Assembly (NCBI RefSeq): GCF_025685605.1
Contig: NZ_JAGTUT010000001.1
Coordinates: 3,906,001 to 3,970,000, forward strand
DNA: 64,000 nt
Reading direction: 5' to 3'
From: Granulicella arctica
GTDB lineage: Bacteria; Acidobacteriota; Terriglobia; Terriglobales; Acidobacteriaceae
The notes beneath the pieces were generated by a model. It was not told the origin of the DNA. It searched no databases and saw nothing but the letters and a program-made list of their open reading frames with translations. Position numbers and translations under genes: made by a program. How positions within the stretch are numbered: the first letter of the stretch is position 1; each line of letters opens with the position of its first letter. Below, one piece after another: positions 1-8,203 of the stretch.

Positions 1-21
1 GGCTGCTTACGTGGTACCTAA

Positions 22-39
22 TTTGCAAAGTATTGCAAA
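22..39. promoter_or_regulatory. 7-bp inverted repeat, possible operator
   Basis: The sequence TTTGCAA-AGTA-TTGCAAA is a perfect 7-bp inverted repeat around a 4-bp spacer, with flanking ATTTG/CAAAT adding weak extra symmetry. No gene is visible in positions 1-248, so the site may belong to a gene beginning left of the window or to a regulator paired with the quinone oxidoreductase. Small redox-responsive regulators often sit beside such oxidoreductases, but no regulator gene is visible here. Function is inferred from symmetry only. Confidence 0.25.
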
Positions 40-248
40 CAAATGACTTGGAGGTAAAGTCTTCAAAGCAGGTGGGTTAGGTTATGAATGTGAGGAACGA
101 ATTCGATGCGTCGCCCGCCTTCCAGTATAGAGGATCGGCACACCAGGGATCACGTTGTCGAGTCTCTTGCCGAGAGCAGGGTGTGTTTCATAGACTCTGC
201 CTAAAGTCAGCAGGCGGGTAGCTGGTCAGTCATGCGGCGACGAAGCCG

Positions 249-1232
249 TTACCTTGACGTGTCGACAAGGATCTTTGCATACGCGCCGGACTCGACGCGT
301 TCATGAGCCTTCGCAATCTCCGTTAAAGGAAAGACTTCAACCAGCGGATGTTGCAGTGCACCTCGTTGCAATAGAGGGGTGAGGACGTCGATGGCGGTCT
401 TCCGCACGAGAATGGGCAGGTTATAGACGATGAAGAAGTGCAGATTGGCGGAGTTCACAATCATGGGTCTGAAGGGAAGCTCGATCACGGCGGCACCCGA
501 TCCGTAGATGACGACATTACCGCCGAACTTCAGCAGTTCTCCATAGTTGCTGGCATTTGCTGCTGCGTCCACTTCAATGATGACGTCCACGCCTTTGCCG
601 TCCGTGATCTCACGCACCGCAGCGACCACATCCTGCTCACTCCGATTGATGACCTGCTCGGCTCCGAGCCGGGAGGCGAGTTGGCATCGTTCTGTGCTAC
701 TCGCGACACCGATGACTCTCCCGCCCGAGAGCGCGGCAAGTTGCGTTGCATAGCTACCCACTGCGCCGGTCGCCCCGTAGACAAGAACTGTCTTCCCGAG
801 AAGGCCGCCGCAGGTGTGGACCGCGTACCAGGCTGTCAGGAGAGGAATACCAAGGGAGGCACCTGTCTCCATCGAAAGGGTTTCAGGGAGAGGCGCGACC
901 TGGTTCTCCGGCAGGGCGATCAGTTCGGCCGCGGTACCGAACGGGCGCTTCCACTGCCCGTTAATTGTCCAGACTCGCTGTCCGACCAATTGCGCCGAAA
1001 CCCCTTGCCCGACTGCTTCGATGGTGCCAGCGCCATCGCTGTGGGGAATGACGCGAGGGAACTCCATCGCAGGATTTGAGCTGCCCGAACGTGATTTGAC
1101 GTCGGACGGATTTACGCCCGAACGTGCGATGCGTACCAGGACTTCGCCAGCTTGCGGGACAGGATCAGGCTGCTCACCGACGATGAGAACGTCGCGGGCA
1201 GGGCCTTTTGTGGAGTAGTAGGCAGCTTTCAT
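249..1232 (-). CDS. Zinc-independent quinone oxidoreductase (MDR superfamily)
   Basis: A 327-residue medium-chain dehydrogenase/reductase that probably reduces quinones or activated double bonds with NADPH in the cytoplasm. The N-terminal GroES-like half carries GVNPSDVKSRSG, the usual MDR substrate-domain stretch. The Rossmann half begins near residue 145 with VLVYGATGAVGSYATQLA, the AxGxVG nucleotide-binding signature of the quinone reductase subfamily. The structural-zinc four-cysteine lobe of true alcohol dehydrogenases is missing, which fits the zinc-independent quinone oxidoreductase (Qor) branch. Length matches the family (about 320-330). It stands alone on the minus strand. The natural electron acceptor cannot be told from the sequence. 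Confidence 0.88.
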   Translation of the reverse strand: MKAAYYSTKGPARDVLIVGEQPDPVPQAGEVLVRIARSGVNPSDVKSRSGSSNPAMEFPRVIPHSDGAGTIEAVGQGVSAQLVGQRVWTINGQWKRPFGTAAELIALPENQVAPLPETLSMETGASLGIPLLTAWYAVHTCGGLLGKTVLVYGATGAVGSYATQLAALSGGRVIGVASSTERCQLASRLGAEQVINRSEQDVVAAVREITDGKGVDVIIEVDAAANASNYGELLKFGGNVVIYGSGAAVIELPFRPMIVNSANLHFFIVYNLPILVRKTAIDVLTPLLQRGALQHPLVEVFPLTEIAKAHERVESGAYAKILVDTSR

Positions 1233-1541
1233 AACAATCAGTCTCCAAGCTAGTCAATAAAAGTAGCAACTCATAACGATGCTTCATGCTACGGCTGTCG
1301 AGAGCCGTGAGCTTCTTAAGCTCGCTGTCCAACCACTTCGTGAGGCTGTTTGAGGGTGGATCACGCTTCGAAACACCCTTCCGCACGATATGCAGACTCG
1401 CATATGTGATGTGCAGTAACAGGAAACGATCTTCCCAAGATGCCAGGGGGAAGGAATGAGCAGCCGGTTCGTGGGTCAATTCGTCTTACAGGAAGGCAGG
1501 CGTGTGGCTGTATGCTGGCGGCAGGGCACAGGAGACGACCG
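1233..1541. other. Intergenic region between divergent genes
   Basis: This stretch of about 310 bases separates the leftward quinone oxidoreductase from the rightward TonB-like gene and must hold both promoters. An open minus-strand frame of 101 codons (1174-1479) crosses it but overlaps the oxidoreductase start, has no recognisable domain and no good ribosome site, so I do not call it. I see no convincing hairpin or operator. Confidence 0.4.
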
Positions 1542-2153
1542 ATGCGATCTTACGACCGTTCCAAGTGGGTGAGGGTGTCCTTTTCCGTGACGCTTCACCT
1601 AGTGATTCTTGCGGCGCTGGTGCATACGCGGAAGATGTGGGTCGCACCGATGCTGATGCCGGGTGATGCGCATGGGTCGCGGATGGTGCTGACATATCTG
1701 CCGGGGCAGGGTGCTGTTTCGGGGCAGATGCCGGTGAAGGCTGCGGTGACTAAGGTTGCGCCGAAGACTGCGCTCGATAAGGCTCCGCTGCCGGCTAAGA
1801 CCCAGGTTGCCGCTGCTGCTGTGGTCTCGCCGCCGAGTGCGCACCCGAATGGGGTTTCAGGGGATGACGCGTTTGGGAGTGGAAACGTGAATATTGCCTT
1901 GGTGCGGAGTTTCCCTACGCCGAAGCCGGATTTATCGCGGTTGCCCCGGGGAACTGTTGGGGATGTGGTCGTGGATATCGTGATCGATGCGGATGGAAAA
2001 GTTTCAAGCCTGACGACTACCAAGGGACTGGGCTTTGGGGTGGACGAGGTTGTGGTGGCTACGGTGCAGCAATGGGTATTTCAGCCGGCTACGAAGGATG
2101 GAAAGCCTGTTGCCAGTGAGCAGGAATTGCACTTCCATTATGAGCGGGCGTAA
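1542..2153 (+). CDS. TonB family energy transducer
   Basis: A 203-residue protein with the TonB layout: short cytoplasmic N-terminus, one signal-anchor helix (SFSVTLHLVILAALVH, about residues 14-29), a low-complexity Ala/Pro/Lys periplasmic linker, and a C-terminal TonB domain (about 125-203) with GTVGDVVVDIVIDADGKVSS and the typical VQQWVFQPATKDGKPV segment. It should couple the proton-motive force from ExbB/ExbD to outer-membrane receptors, of which this window has four. No exbB or exbD is nearby. I place the start at 1542 rather than at upstream in-frame codons because AGGAG ends about 7 bases before it and it puts the anchor at the N-terminus. The linker is shorter and less proline-rich than in classical TonB. 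Confidence 0.85.
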   Translation: MRSYDRSKWVRVSFSVTLHLVILAALVHTRKMWVAPMLMPGDAHGSRMVLTYLPGQGAVSGQMPVKAAVTKVAPKTALDKAPLPAKTQVAAAAVVSPPSAHPNGVSGDDAFGSGNVNIALVRSFPTPKPDLSRLPRGTVGDVVVDIVIDADGKVSSLTTTKGLGFGVDEVVVATVQQWVFQPATKDGKPVASEQELHFHYERA

Positions 2154-2291
2154 CGCCCACACGCGGGCAAGGAAGTAAGGCTTAGCACAGACCGGTGCGG
2201 ACGACACGGATCGTGCAGAGGCAGGTTCCCTACGGGAATGACAGAGAGCAAGGAAACTGCCAGTGTTTTCGAATGAAGAGCGGGGCAACAG

Positions 2292-2326
2292 AAAAGCGCC
2301 AACACGTTGAGTGTTGGCGCTTTTTT
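2292..2326. terminator. Bidirectional rho-independent terminator
   Basis: GCGCCAACAC-GTTGA-GTGTTGGCGC forms a perfect 10-bp GC-rich stem with a 5-base loop. It is followed by TTTTTT on the plus strand and preceded by AAAA, giving a U-run on the minus strand. It lies between the convergent ends of the TonB-like gene (stop 2153) and the SYLF gene (stop 2345), so it can end both transcripts. Confidence 0.93.
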
Positions 2327-2344
2327 GGCTGGTCTGATTATTGA

Positions 2345-3034
2345 CTAGCGATTGCGGCCAACGCGGAACATTTCGGAGACGGTCTTCACGAAGTGACGGG
2401 AGGAGAGTGGAGTTGGAACGCCCCCGGTGAGGATGGTTTCAAAGGGAATGTCCTTGCCATAGTAAGCGCGGGTGTCGTCCTGGTTCTGGTTGACCACGTC
2501 TCCAGTGAGGTCGACGCCGGCGAAGAGACCTTTGCTGCGGGAGTATGAGAGAAGCTCAGCGTTGGCGAGGACAGAGGTGGCAGCCTGGGAGTTGCGGCCT
2601 ACGGGACCGGCAGCAGCGGCGACATCGCCTCCAAGCTTGACTTTATCCTTGAGCAGACGCTGGAAGCCGTTGTGGTTGGTGGCAATGAGGACGAGGTCGG
2701 TGGACTGACCACCTGCCTGGAAGCCGAAACTTGCGCCGGTCATCTGGATGAAGACGGGCGCCGACCAGCCGTGGCCGGTGCGGCAGGTGAGGAGACCCTG
2801 GCCGTACTGAGCGCCTACTAGAAAGGCTCCCTTTTTGAAGCCGGGAACGACGGCGACGCAGGTTGCTTTCGATGCAATCTCTAAAGGAATGCCCTTATCG
2901 GGCGTGGCCATCAGCTCATGGAGGACGGCGTGTGCGGCAGTGATGCGATCCGTGAGCTTCTGGGTGTCGGCTGCGGTGGCGGCGACTGTGAGAGCGGTCG
3001 ACAGGCATACTGCGTGGATGAGTTTCTTAAACAT
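2345..3034 (-). CDS. Secreted SYLF-domain lipid-binding protein (YSC84/DUF500 type)
   Basis: A 229-residue protein with an N-terminal signal peptide (KKLIHAVCLSTALTVAATAA) and a SYLF domain filling most of the rest. Recognisable segments are ATCVAVVPGFKKGAFLVGAQ, the aromatic/glycine-rich WSAPVFIQMTGASFGFQAGG, the LVLIATNHNGFQRLL strand-helix, and LLSYSRSKGLFAGVDLTGD, which holds the SYSRSKGLFAG hallmark. The family binds phosphoinositides in eukaryotes; in bacteria the role is unknown, but the proteins are exported and common in Acidobacteria. I prefer the second in-frame ATG (3034) because AAGGA lies 8 bases before it; the alternative at 3040 leaves too little spacing. Confidence 0.88.
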   Translation of the reverse strand: MFKKLIHAVCLSTALTVAATAADTQKLTDRITAAHAVLHELMATPDKGIPLEIASKATCVAVVPGFKKGAFLVGAQYGQGLLTCRTGHGWSAPVFIQMTGASFGFQAGGQSTDLVLIATNHNGFQRLLKDKVKLGGDVAAAAGPVGRNSQAATSVLANAELLSYSRSKGLFAGVDLTGDVVNQNQDDTRAYYGKDIPFETILTGGVPTPLSSRHFVKTVSEMFRVGRNR

Positions 3035-3142
3035 CGGCATCTTCCTTATTGCCTGGATTTAGTATCGTGGCAATTCGTGTGATGCGATGGAATGCCGATG
3101 AGTTGTGGGTAAATGGTGAAGAACAAAGAGGCTTAACACCGA

Positions 3143-3195
3143 TCAAAGCGGACTACACCGATCAATTTGCTACTTGATTGATGTCGTCCGCTTTG
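3143..3195. promoter_or_regulatory. Long hairpin between the SYLF gene and pdxS
   Basis: CAAAGCGGAC (3143-3152) is exactly complementary to GTCCGCTTTG (3186-3195). Inside the loop ATCAA and TTGAT make a second short stem, so the whole could fold as a two-tier hairpin. It lies just past the pdxS stop (pdxS is leftward) and upstream of the SYLF gene. There is no strong U-run on either side, so a terminator for pdxS is possible but imperfect, and a mRNA leader structure for the SYLF gene is the alternative. Confidence 0.35.
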
Positions 3196-3222
3196 GTGGA
3201 GATGAGTTTTCTTGCTGTTGCG

Positions 3223-4188
3223 TTACCAGCCTCGAGTCTGCATGAGGTTCTTTTCTTCGATGGCTGCTGCGGCGAGACCCTTCATGGAACCGGTAACAGC
3301 TTCGGCGGCTTCGGCGAGAATCTTCGGATCGTTGAAGTGAGCAGTGGCGAGGACGATGGCCTTGGCGCGGGAGACGGCTTCGGCACGGTCGGCGGTATTG
3401 TGCTCGATATCGAGCGGGGTCGCGCCCTCCTTCATGAAGATGCCGGAGCCGACGAAGACAGTCTCGGCGCCAAGCTGCATCATGAGGGCTGCGTCAGCCG
3501 GGGTGGCTATGCCGCCAGCGGAGAAGTTGGGAACAGGGAGCTTTCCAGCCTTGGCGACCATGCGGACGAGTTCGTAGGGTGCGCCGTGTACCTTGGCGGC
3601 GTTGTAGAGTTCTTCGTCACCAAGCACGGTGAGGGCGCGGATCTCGCGGACGATCTGACGCATGTGCTGGACGGCGTGGACAACGTCGCCCGTACCGGGC
3701 TCACCCTTGGTGCGGATCATAGCTGCACCTTCGGCGATGCGGCGGAGCGCTTCGCCGAGGTTGCGGGCTCCGCAGACGAAGGGGGTGGTGAAGGCGTGCT
3801 TGTCGATGTGGTAGACCTCATCGGCAGGGGTGAGGACCTCGGACTCGTCGATGAAGTCGACGCCGAGTTGCTGCAGGATCTGGGCTTCGGCAAAGTGTCC
3901 GATGCGGGCCTTGGCCATCACGGGGATGGAGGAGGCGGCCATGATCTCCTTGATGAGCTTGGGGCTGGCCATGCGGGCGACGCCGCCTTCGGCACGGATC
4001 ATGGCGGGGACGCGCTCGAGCGCCATGACAGCGATGGCTCCGGCTTCTTCGGAGATGCGGGCCTGCTCGACATTCATGACGTCCATGATGACGCCGCCTT
4101 TGAGCATTTCGGCGAGACCGACCTTGAGGCGTAAGCCTGTGGGTGAGGTGCCGTAGTTACCGTTGCCGTTTGAGGTGGGGTCAGCCAT
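3223..4188 (-). CDS. pdxS: Pyridoxal 5'-phosphate synthase lyase subunit PdxS
   Basis: PdxS (Pdx1) builds PLP directly from ribose 5-phosphate, glyceraldehyde 3-phosphate and ammonia in the deoxyxylulose-independent vitamin B6 pathway; it forms a dodecamer fed with ammonia by the glutaminase PdxT. The 321-residue TIM barrel carries the family segments [60 protein letters not shown] (catalytic-lysine region) and [20 protein letters not shown]. It is slightly longer than usual (about 294) because of a short Gly/Asn-rich N-terminus and a C-terminal tail. The start at 4188 is supported by AAGGAG five bases upstream, against an extended frame to 4245. No pdxT is in the window. Confidence 0.97.
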   Translation of the reverse strand: MADPTSNGNGNYGTSPTGLRLKVGLAEMLKGGVIMDVMNVEQARISEEAGAIAVMALERVPAMIRAEGGVARMASPKLIKEIMAASSIPVMAKARIGHFAEAQILQQLGVDFIDESEVLTPADEVYHIDKHAFTTPFVCGARNLGEALRRIAEGAAMIRTKGEPGTGDVVHAVQHMRQIVREIRALTVLGDEELYNAAKVHGAPYELVRMVAKAGKLPVPNFSAGGIATPADAALMMQLGAETVFVGSGIFMKEGATPLDIEHNTADRAEAVSRAKAIVLATAHFNDPKILAEAAEAVTGSMKGLAAAAIEEKNLMQTRGW

Positions 4189-4392
4189 GGATTCTCCTTC
4201 GCGCTGGGGCGGGGTTGGTGTTTTTGGGCTCCGCGTGATCTCCAAGGATAGCAGTTTTGTTGAGGATTAATGCAGGAGGTTCGCGGGCGCGGATGTTTGC
4301 TGAAATTTCACCTGCGGTTTATTCACGATGCGGGCTGGAAGGGCCAAGCTATCGCTTAGCGGCACAGGTCTGAGGTAGTTCGGGAGATGCGG

Positions 4393-5109
4393 ATGACGGC
4401 TGAACTAACGATAGTGATTCCTGCGAAGAACGAGGCGGAGATGCTGCCGAAGCTGCTGCGGTCGCTGTGCCGGCAGGACTATCCCCTGATGCGGGAGACG
4501 CAGGTGCTCGTCGCGGATGCGGGCTCGACGGATGGGACAGTCGAGCTGGCGCTGGGGTTTGGGGATCGGTTGGCGATTGAGGTGGTTGCTGGCGGGCTGC
4601 CTTCCGTGGGCCGGAACGTCGGGGCACGGCTGGCAACAACGAAATATGTGCTGTTTCTGGATGCGGATGTGGAGCTGAGTGAGCCGACGCTGCTGCGGCG
4701 GGCGATGGGGGCAATGCGGCGACGGGATCTGCATCTCGCGACGACAAACATTGCATGCAGGCATGGTGGCTTCTTCGACGATGCGCTGTATATGGGGAAC
4801 AACCTGATGCAGCGGATCGGGTCGCAGCTGAAGCCGTTCGCTACGGGGATGTTCATGCTGTTCGAGCGCGAGGCGTTCTGGCGGCTGGGCGGGTTCAACG
4901 AGCGGGCGCTGTTTGCTGAAGACTATTTGCTGTCGAAGGGTGTGGCGCGGGATCGTTTTCGGATCGTCAAGGGGAAGGTGCTGACGACCAACAGGCGGTT
5001 CCAGAAGCTGGGACATGGGCGGATGGTGTTCATGTTCTTCCAGACGATGGCGCATAGCTGGGATGACGACTATTTCTTTCGGGATCGCGGGTATTGGGGG
5101 GCGGGCTAA
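4393..5109 (+). CDS. Family 2 glycosyltransferase
   Basis: A 238-residue GT-A fold transferase that likely moves a sugar from a nucleotide-sugar donor to a lipid or polysaccharide acceptor. It begins with TIVIPAKNEAEMLPKLLRSL and VADAGSTDGT (donor binding), has the metal-binding DXD-like FLDADVE near residue 95, and an acceptor/catalytic FAEDYLLSKG near 175. A hydrophobic C-terminal segment (MVFMFFQTMAHSW) may touch the membrane. I choose the second ATG at 4393 because GGGAG ends six bases before it, while the first ATG at 4387 directly abuts that site. The acceptor cannot be told. Its stop overlaps the convergent thioesterase stop by 4 bases. Confidence 0.87.
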   Translation: MTAELTIVIPAKNEAEMLPKLLRSLCRQDYPLMRETQVLVADAGSTDGTVELALGFGDRLAIEVVAGGLPSVGRNVGARLATTKYVLFLDADVELSEPTLLRRAMGAMRRRDLHLATTNIACRHGGFFDDALYMGNNLMQRIGSQLKPFATGMFMLFEREAFWRLGGFNERALFAEDYLLSKGVARDRFRIVKGKVLTTNRRFQKLGHGRMVFMFFQTMAHSWDDDYFFRDRGYWGAG

Positions 5110-5591
5110 GCTTTGATGTGGCTGGGGTCGATGGCGATGAAGAGGCCGGTGGCCTGGGCGAGGATGGTGCCCTCGGCGTTGGCGAGTTCGGCGTGGTGGT
5201 AGAGCTTGCGACCTTCGCGGCGGAGGTGGCGGCTGGTGACGGTTAGGGGCTGGTTGAGGGGTGACGGGCGGAGGTAATCGACCTGCATGTTGCGGGTCAT
5301 GGCGAGAACGTTGAGCGGGCGGTTCAGCTTGCTCATGGCCTCGTCGAGGAGCGTGGCGATGATGCCGCCGTGGATGTGACCGGGCGGGCCTTCGTGGAGG
5401 CGGGTGAGGTTGACTGGCGCGGTGGCGGTTACTGCCTCGTAGTCGATTGCGAACTTCAGGTGAAGGCCCTGCGGGTTGGTGAGGCCGCAGCCGAAGCAGT
5501 TGGTGGCACGCTCGTCGAGGGTGGCATCGCCGTGATCGGTGAGCGTGTCCATTGCAGGTGGGAGATGGCGGGCTTCTTCGGGAATCGACAT
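5106..5591 (-). CDS. PaaI family hotdog-fold thioesterase
   Basis: A 161-residue single hotdog domain, likely an acyl-CoA thioesterase of the PaaI/DUF4442 group. It has the N-terminal NCFGCGLTNPQGLHLKF motif typical of this subfamily and the central GHIHGGIIATLLDEAMSKL, in which HGG and the LLDEA aspartate/glutamate form the active site between two subunits. AAGGAGG lies seven bases before the ATG. The gene starts 12 bases after the recQ stop on the same strand, so the two are probably co-transcribed. The acyl substrate is unknown. Confidence 0.9.
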   Translation of the reverse strand: MSIPEEARHLPPAMDTLTDHGDATLDERATNCFGCGLTNPQGLHLKFAIDYEAVTATAPVNLTRLHEGPPGHIHGGIIATLLDEAMSKLNRPLNVLAMTRNMQVDYLRPSPLNQPLTVTSRHLRREGRKLYHHAELANAEGTILAQATGLFIAIDPSHIKA

Positions 5592-5603
5592 TGAGGTGCC
5601 TCC

Positions 5604-8027
5604 TTATTCGTTCAGGACTGCAAGGATGGCTGGGCCGAAGCGGTCGATCTTTTCCATGCCTATGCCGGGGATCTTCTGGAGTTGGGGGAGGGTGCGTGGG
5701 TGTTCGACGACGAGGCTGCGTAGGGTCGAGGCGCTGAGAACGAAGAACTGGGGGAGGCCCATCTTTTCGGATTCGGACTTGCGCCAGTCGCGGAGGCGCT
5801 GGTCGATGGCCTGCTGGGTGGGGGTGAGGGCTTCGGGCTCGGGTTGTGGGGCTCGGGTTCGGGTGAAGGTTTCGGGTTTTGTGGGAGCGGCGGTGGTGGT
5901 GCGGGCTGAATGCGGGGGTCTCTCCACTTCGCGTTGCTCTGGTCGAGATGACGGGGGTTTGGGGGCGGGTCTGGAGGACGAGGTGCGGGTGAGGGCGAGG
6001 ATTTCGGCTCCGTAGCGGTCGCATTTTTCGGGGCCTATGCCGTTGATGCGGAGGAGGTCGGTGAGGGTCTGGGGCTGGGCTTCGACGATGTTGTGGAGGA
6101 CGGCGTCGCCGAAGATGATGAAGGCGGGTTTGCCGGTCTTGGCGGCCTCGGCTTTGCGCCAGTCGCGGAGGCTGGTGTCGAGGGATCTCTGCGTGGGCGT
6201 GTAGGCGGCGGTGGTTTGTTCACGCTCGGCCTTGAGACTGGTTTTGGAGGGGCGTGCGCCGGCGGAGGTGCTCTTGCGGCTGGTCGACGGCGCGGCGGAG
6301 GTGCTATCGCGGAGGAGGGCGGCAAGGGCGTCGCCGCTGGCTTCGACGAGGGTGCCTTCGTGGGTGAGCGAGGCCTTGCGGTACGGGATGACCTCGCCTG
6401 CGGGGTTGGTGAAGGTCTCCTGGGTGAGTTGGAGGAGGCCGGCGCGGGCGAGGGCGTCTAAATACTGGTCAAACTGCCTGCGGTCGGGGCCAAGGGCGAG
6501 GTCGGTGTGGAGCTTGCCGGTCGAGCGCGAGATGCCGCCGGAGAGGGTGCGGAGGATGGTGCGGAGGTGGCGTTCTTCCTGCGGGCTGGGCTCGCGGAAG
6601 GGCTGGGCGGTGGCTCCTTCGGGGCTGCAGAAGTCGCAGTGGCCGCAGGGTTTGAGACCGTCGGCGGTGTCGCCAAAGTGCTGGATGAGGGCGGTCATGC
6701 GGCACTGGGATGACTCGGCATAGGCGACCATGCGGTCGATCTGAGCGCGGCGGAAGGCGAGTTGGGCGTCGTAGCCGGACTTCCATGTCGTGTTGCCGGT
6801 CGAGCGGACGTTGCCCTCGATGTCGAAGGCTGCGGCACCTTGTGCGGCGAGCTTTTCGGCGGCTTTGTCGAAGGTGGCGGCATCCATCTTGAGGCGCTGC
6901 CGGAGCATGTCGGGCATGGTGTAGTCGGGGGTGAGGACGGCGGCTACGCGGGCGAGCTCGGTGGCTGCGGGGTAGTCGCGCTCGAGGAAGAAGTCGTGCA
7001 TCTTGCGGTCGGCGAAGGAATGGAGGAGAACGGTTCTGCTTGGCTGACCATCTCGACCGGCACGCCCGATCTCCTGGTAGTAGGCCTCGACGGAGGCGGG
7101 GAGCGCGATGTGGACTACAGTGCGGACGTCGGCCTTGTCGATGCCCATGCCGAAGGCGATCGTGGCTACGACTACTTCGACCTTGCCTGACTGGAAGCCG
7201 CTCTGAACGCGCTCGCGGACGCTGGCTTCGAGGCCTGCGTGGTATGCAGCGGCTTTGCCTCCTAGCATCGAGGCCAGCTCTTCGGCGGATTTGCGCGAGG
7301 GAGCGTAGACGATGGCGGGGCGGTTTTCCTGCTTTGTGAGCAACTTGGTTACAAACTCGGTGCGGCGCGGTTTCGACATCTCGACGACCTCGATGTGGAG
7401 GTTGTCGCGACGGAAGCCGTGGATGAAGAGTTCGGGCACGTCGAGTTGAAGCTGGGCGACGATGTCGCGCTGGACTGCGGGTGTGGCGGTGGCCGTAAGG
7501 GCGATGATGGGGGCGGGTCGGAGCATCGGGAGATGTTCGCCGAGGGTGCGGTAGTCGGGGCGGAAATCGTGTCCCCAGGCGGAGATGCAGTGGGCTTCGT
7601 CGATGGCAATGAGGGCCGGCTTCTTCTTGGCAAGCATCTGCGGAAAACCAGGGACGCGCATCCGTTCGGGAGCGATGAAGAGGAACTGGAGGGTGCCGTC
7701 GAGGTAGTCGCGGCAGGCCTCACGGGCTTGTTCGCGAGAGAGGCCGGAGTGGATGCGGGCGACGCGGAGGCCGAGGGCGGAGAGCTTGGCTGCCTGATCG
7801 TCCATGAGGGCGATGAGCGGGGAGATGACGAGCGCGGTGCCTCCGCGGGCGATGGCGGGGAGCTGGTAGCAGAGGGACTTTCCGGCGCCTGTGGGCATGA
7901 CGAGGAGGACGTCGCGACCGTTGGTGGCGGCGCGGCAGACGGCCTCCTGGTTGGCGCGGAAGGCGGGGAAGCCGAAGGTCTGGTGGAGGAGGGTCTCGAG
8001 GGTCATGCCGCTGGTACAGTTTCGCAT
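5604..8027 (-). CDS. recQ: ATP-dependent DNA helicase RecQ
   Basis: RecQ unwinds DNA 3'-5' in recombination and fork repair. The 807-residue protein has the superfamily-2 core: VMPTGAGKSLCYQLPA (Walker A), IAIDEAHCISAWGHDFRPDY (Walker B and aromatic-rich loop), ALTATATPAVQRDIV (motif III), ATIAFGMGIDKADVRTVVH and YYQEIGRAGRDG (motif VI arginine finger). The zinc-binding RQC part carries CRMTALIQHF and CGHCDFC. Two HRDC-like domains follow near residues 615-690 and 735-807 (TLTDLLRINGIGPEKCDRYG and TLPQLQKIPGIGMEKIDRFG), joined by Arg/Pro/Ser-rich linkers. Double HRDC makes it longer than E. coli RecQ (about 610). The start is uncertain: MTLETLL at 8006 is the usual family start, but neither candidate has a clear ribosome site. 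Confidence 0.95.
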   Translation of the reverse strand: MRNCTSGMTLETLLHQTFGFPAFRANQEAVCRAATNGRDVLLVMPTGAGKSLCYQLPAIARGGTALVISPLIALMDDQAAKLSALGLRVARIHSGLSREQAREACRDYLDGTLQFLFIAPERMRVPGFPQMLAKKKPALIAIDEAHCISAWGHDFRPDYRTLGEHLPMLRPAPIIALTATATPAVQRDIVAQLQLDVPELFIHGFRRDNLHIEVVEMSKPRRTEFVTKLLTKQENRPAIVYAPSRKSAEELASMLGGKAAAYHAGLEASVRERVQSGFQSGKVEVVVATIAFGMGIDKADVRTVVHIALPASVEAYYQEIGRAGRDGQPSRTVLLHSFADRKMHDFFLERDYPAATELARVAAVLTPDYTMPDMLRQRLKMDAATFDKAAEKLAAQGAAAFDIEGNVRSTGNTTWKSGYDAQLAFRRAQIDRMVAYAESSQCRMTALIQHFGDTADGLKPCGHCDFCSPEGATAQPFREPSPQEERHLRTILRTLSGGISRSTGKLHTDLALGPDRRQFDQYLDALARAGLLQLTQETFTNPAGEVIPYRKASLTHEGTLVEASGDALAALLRDSTSAAPSTSRKSTSAGARPSKTSLKAEREQTTAAYTPTQRSLDTSLRDWRKAEAAKTGKPAFIIFGDAVLHNIVEAQPQTLTDLLRINGIGPEKCDRYGAEILALTRTSSSRPAPKPPSSRPEQREVERPPHSARTTTAAPTKPETFTRTRAPQPEPEALTPTQQAIDQRLRDWRKSESEKMGLPQFFVLSASTLRSLVVEHPRTLPQLQKIPGIGMEKIDRFGPAILAVLNE

Positions 8028-8203
8028 GTTCTTCGTGTTGGAGGTGAGTGGCGAGATCGGGACAAACGCGGGTTCGCTGCGGGATAGATAGAACTACGAC
8101 AAGGACAACCGCAGGTCTTTCGACTTCGCTCAGACATGACAGGTCTTGGGGAGTGGAAGAGGAGGAGCGATCTCGCGCAGTTCGGAGCCGTTAGACTTTA
8201 GGG

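Noticed and set aside
1174..1479. 101-codon minus-strand open frame
   Set aside because: It overlaps the start of the quinone oxidoreductase and has no domain, no good ribosome site and shadow-like composition.
3178..4134. 318-codon frame antisense to pdxS
   Set aside because: Gly/Asp/Val-rich shadow of a GC-rich gene; pdxS on the other strand is unmistakable.
4405..6024. 539-codon minus-strand frame across the glycosyltransferase, thioesterase and recQ end
   Set aside because: Composition is almost only Arg, Pro, His and Ser, as in out-of-frame reading of GC-rich DNA, and three convincing genes occupy the region.
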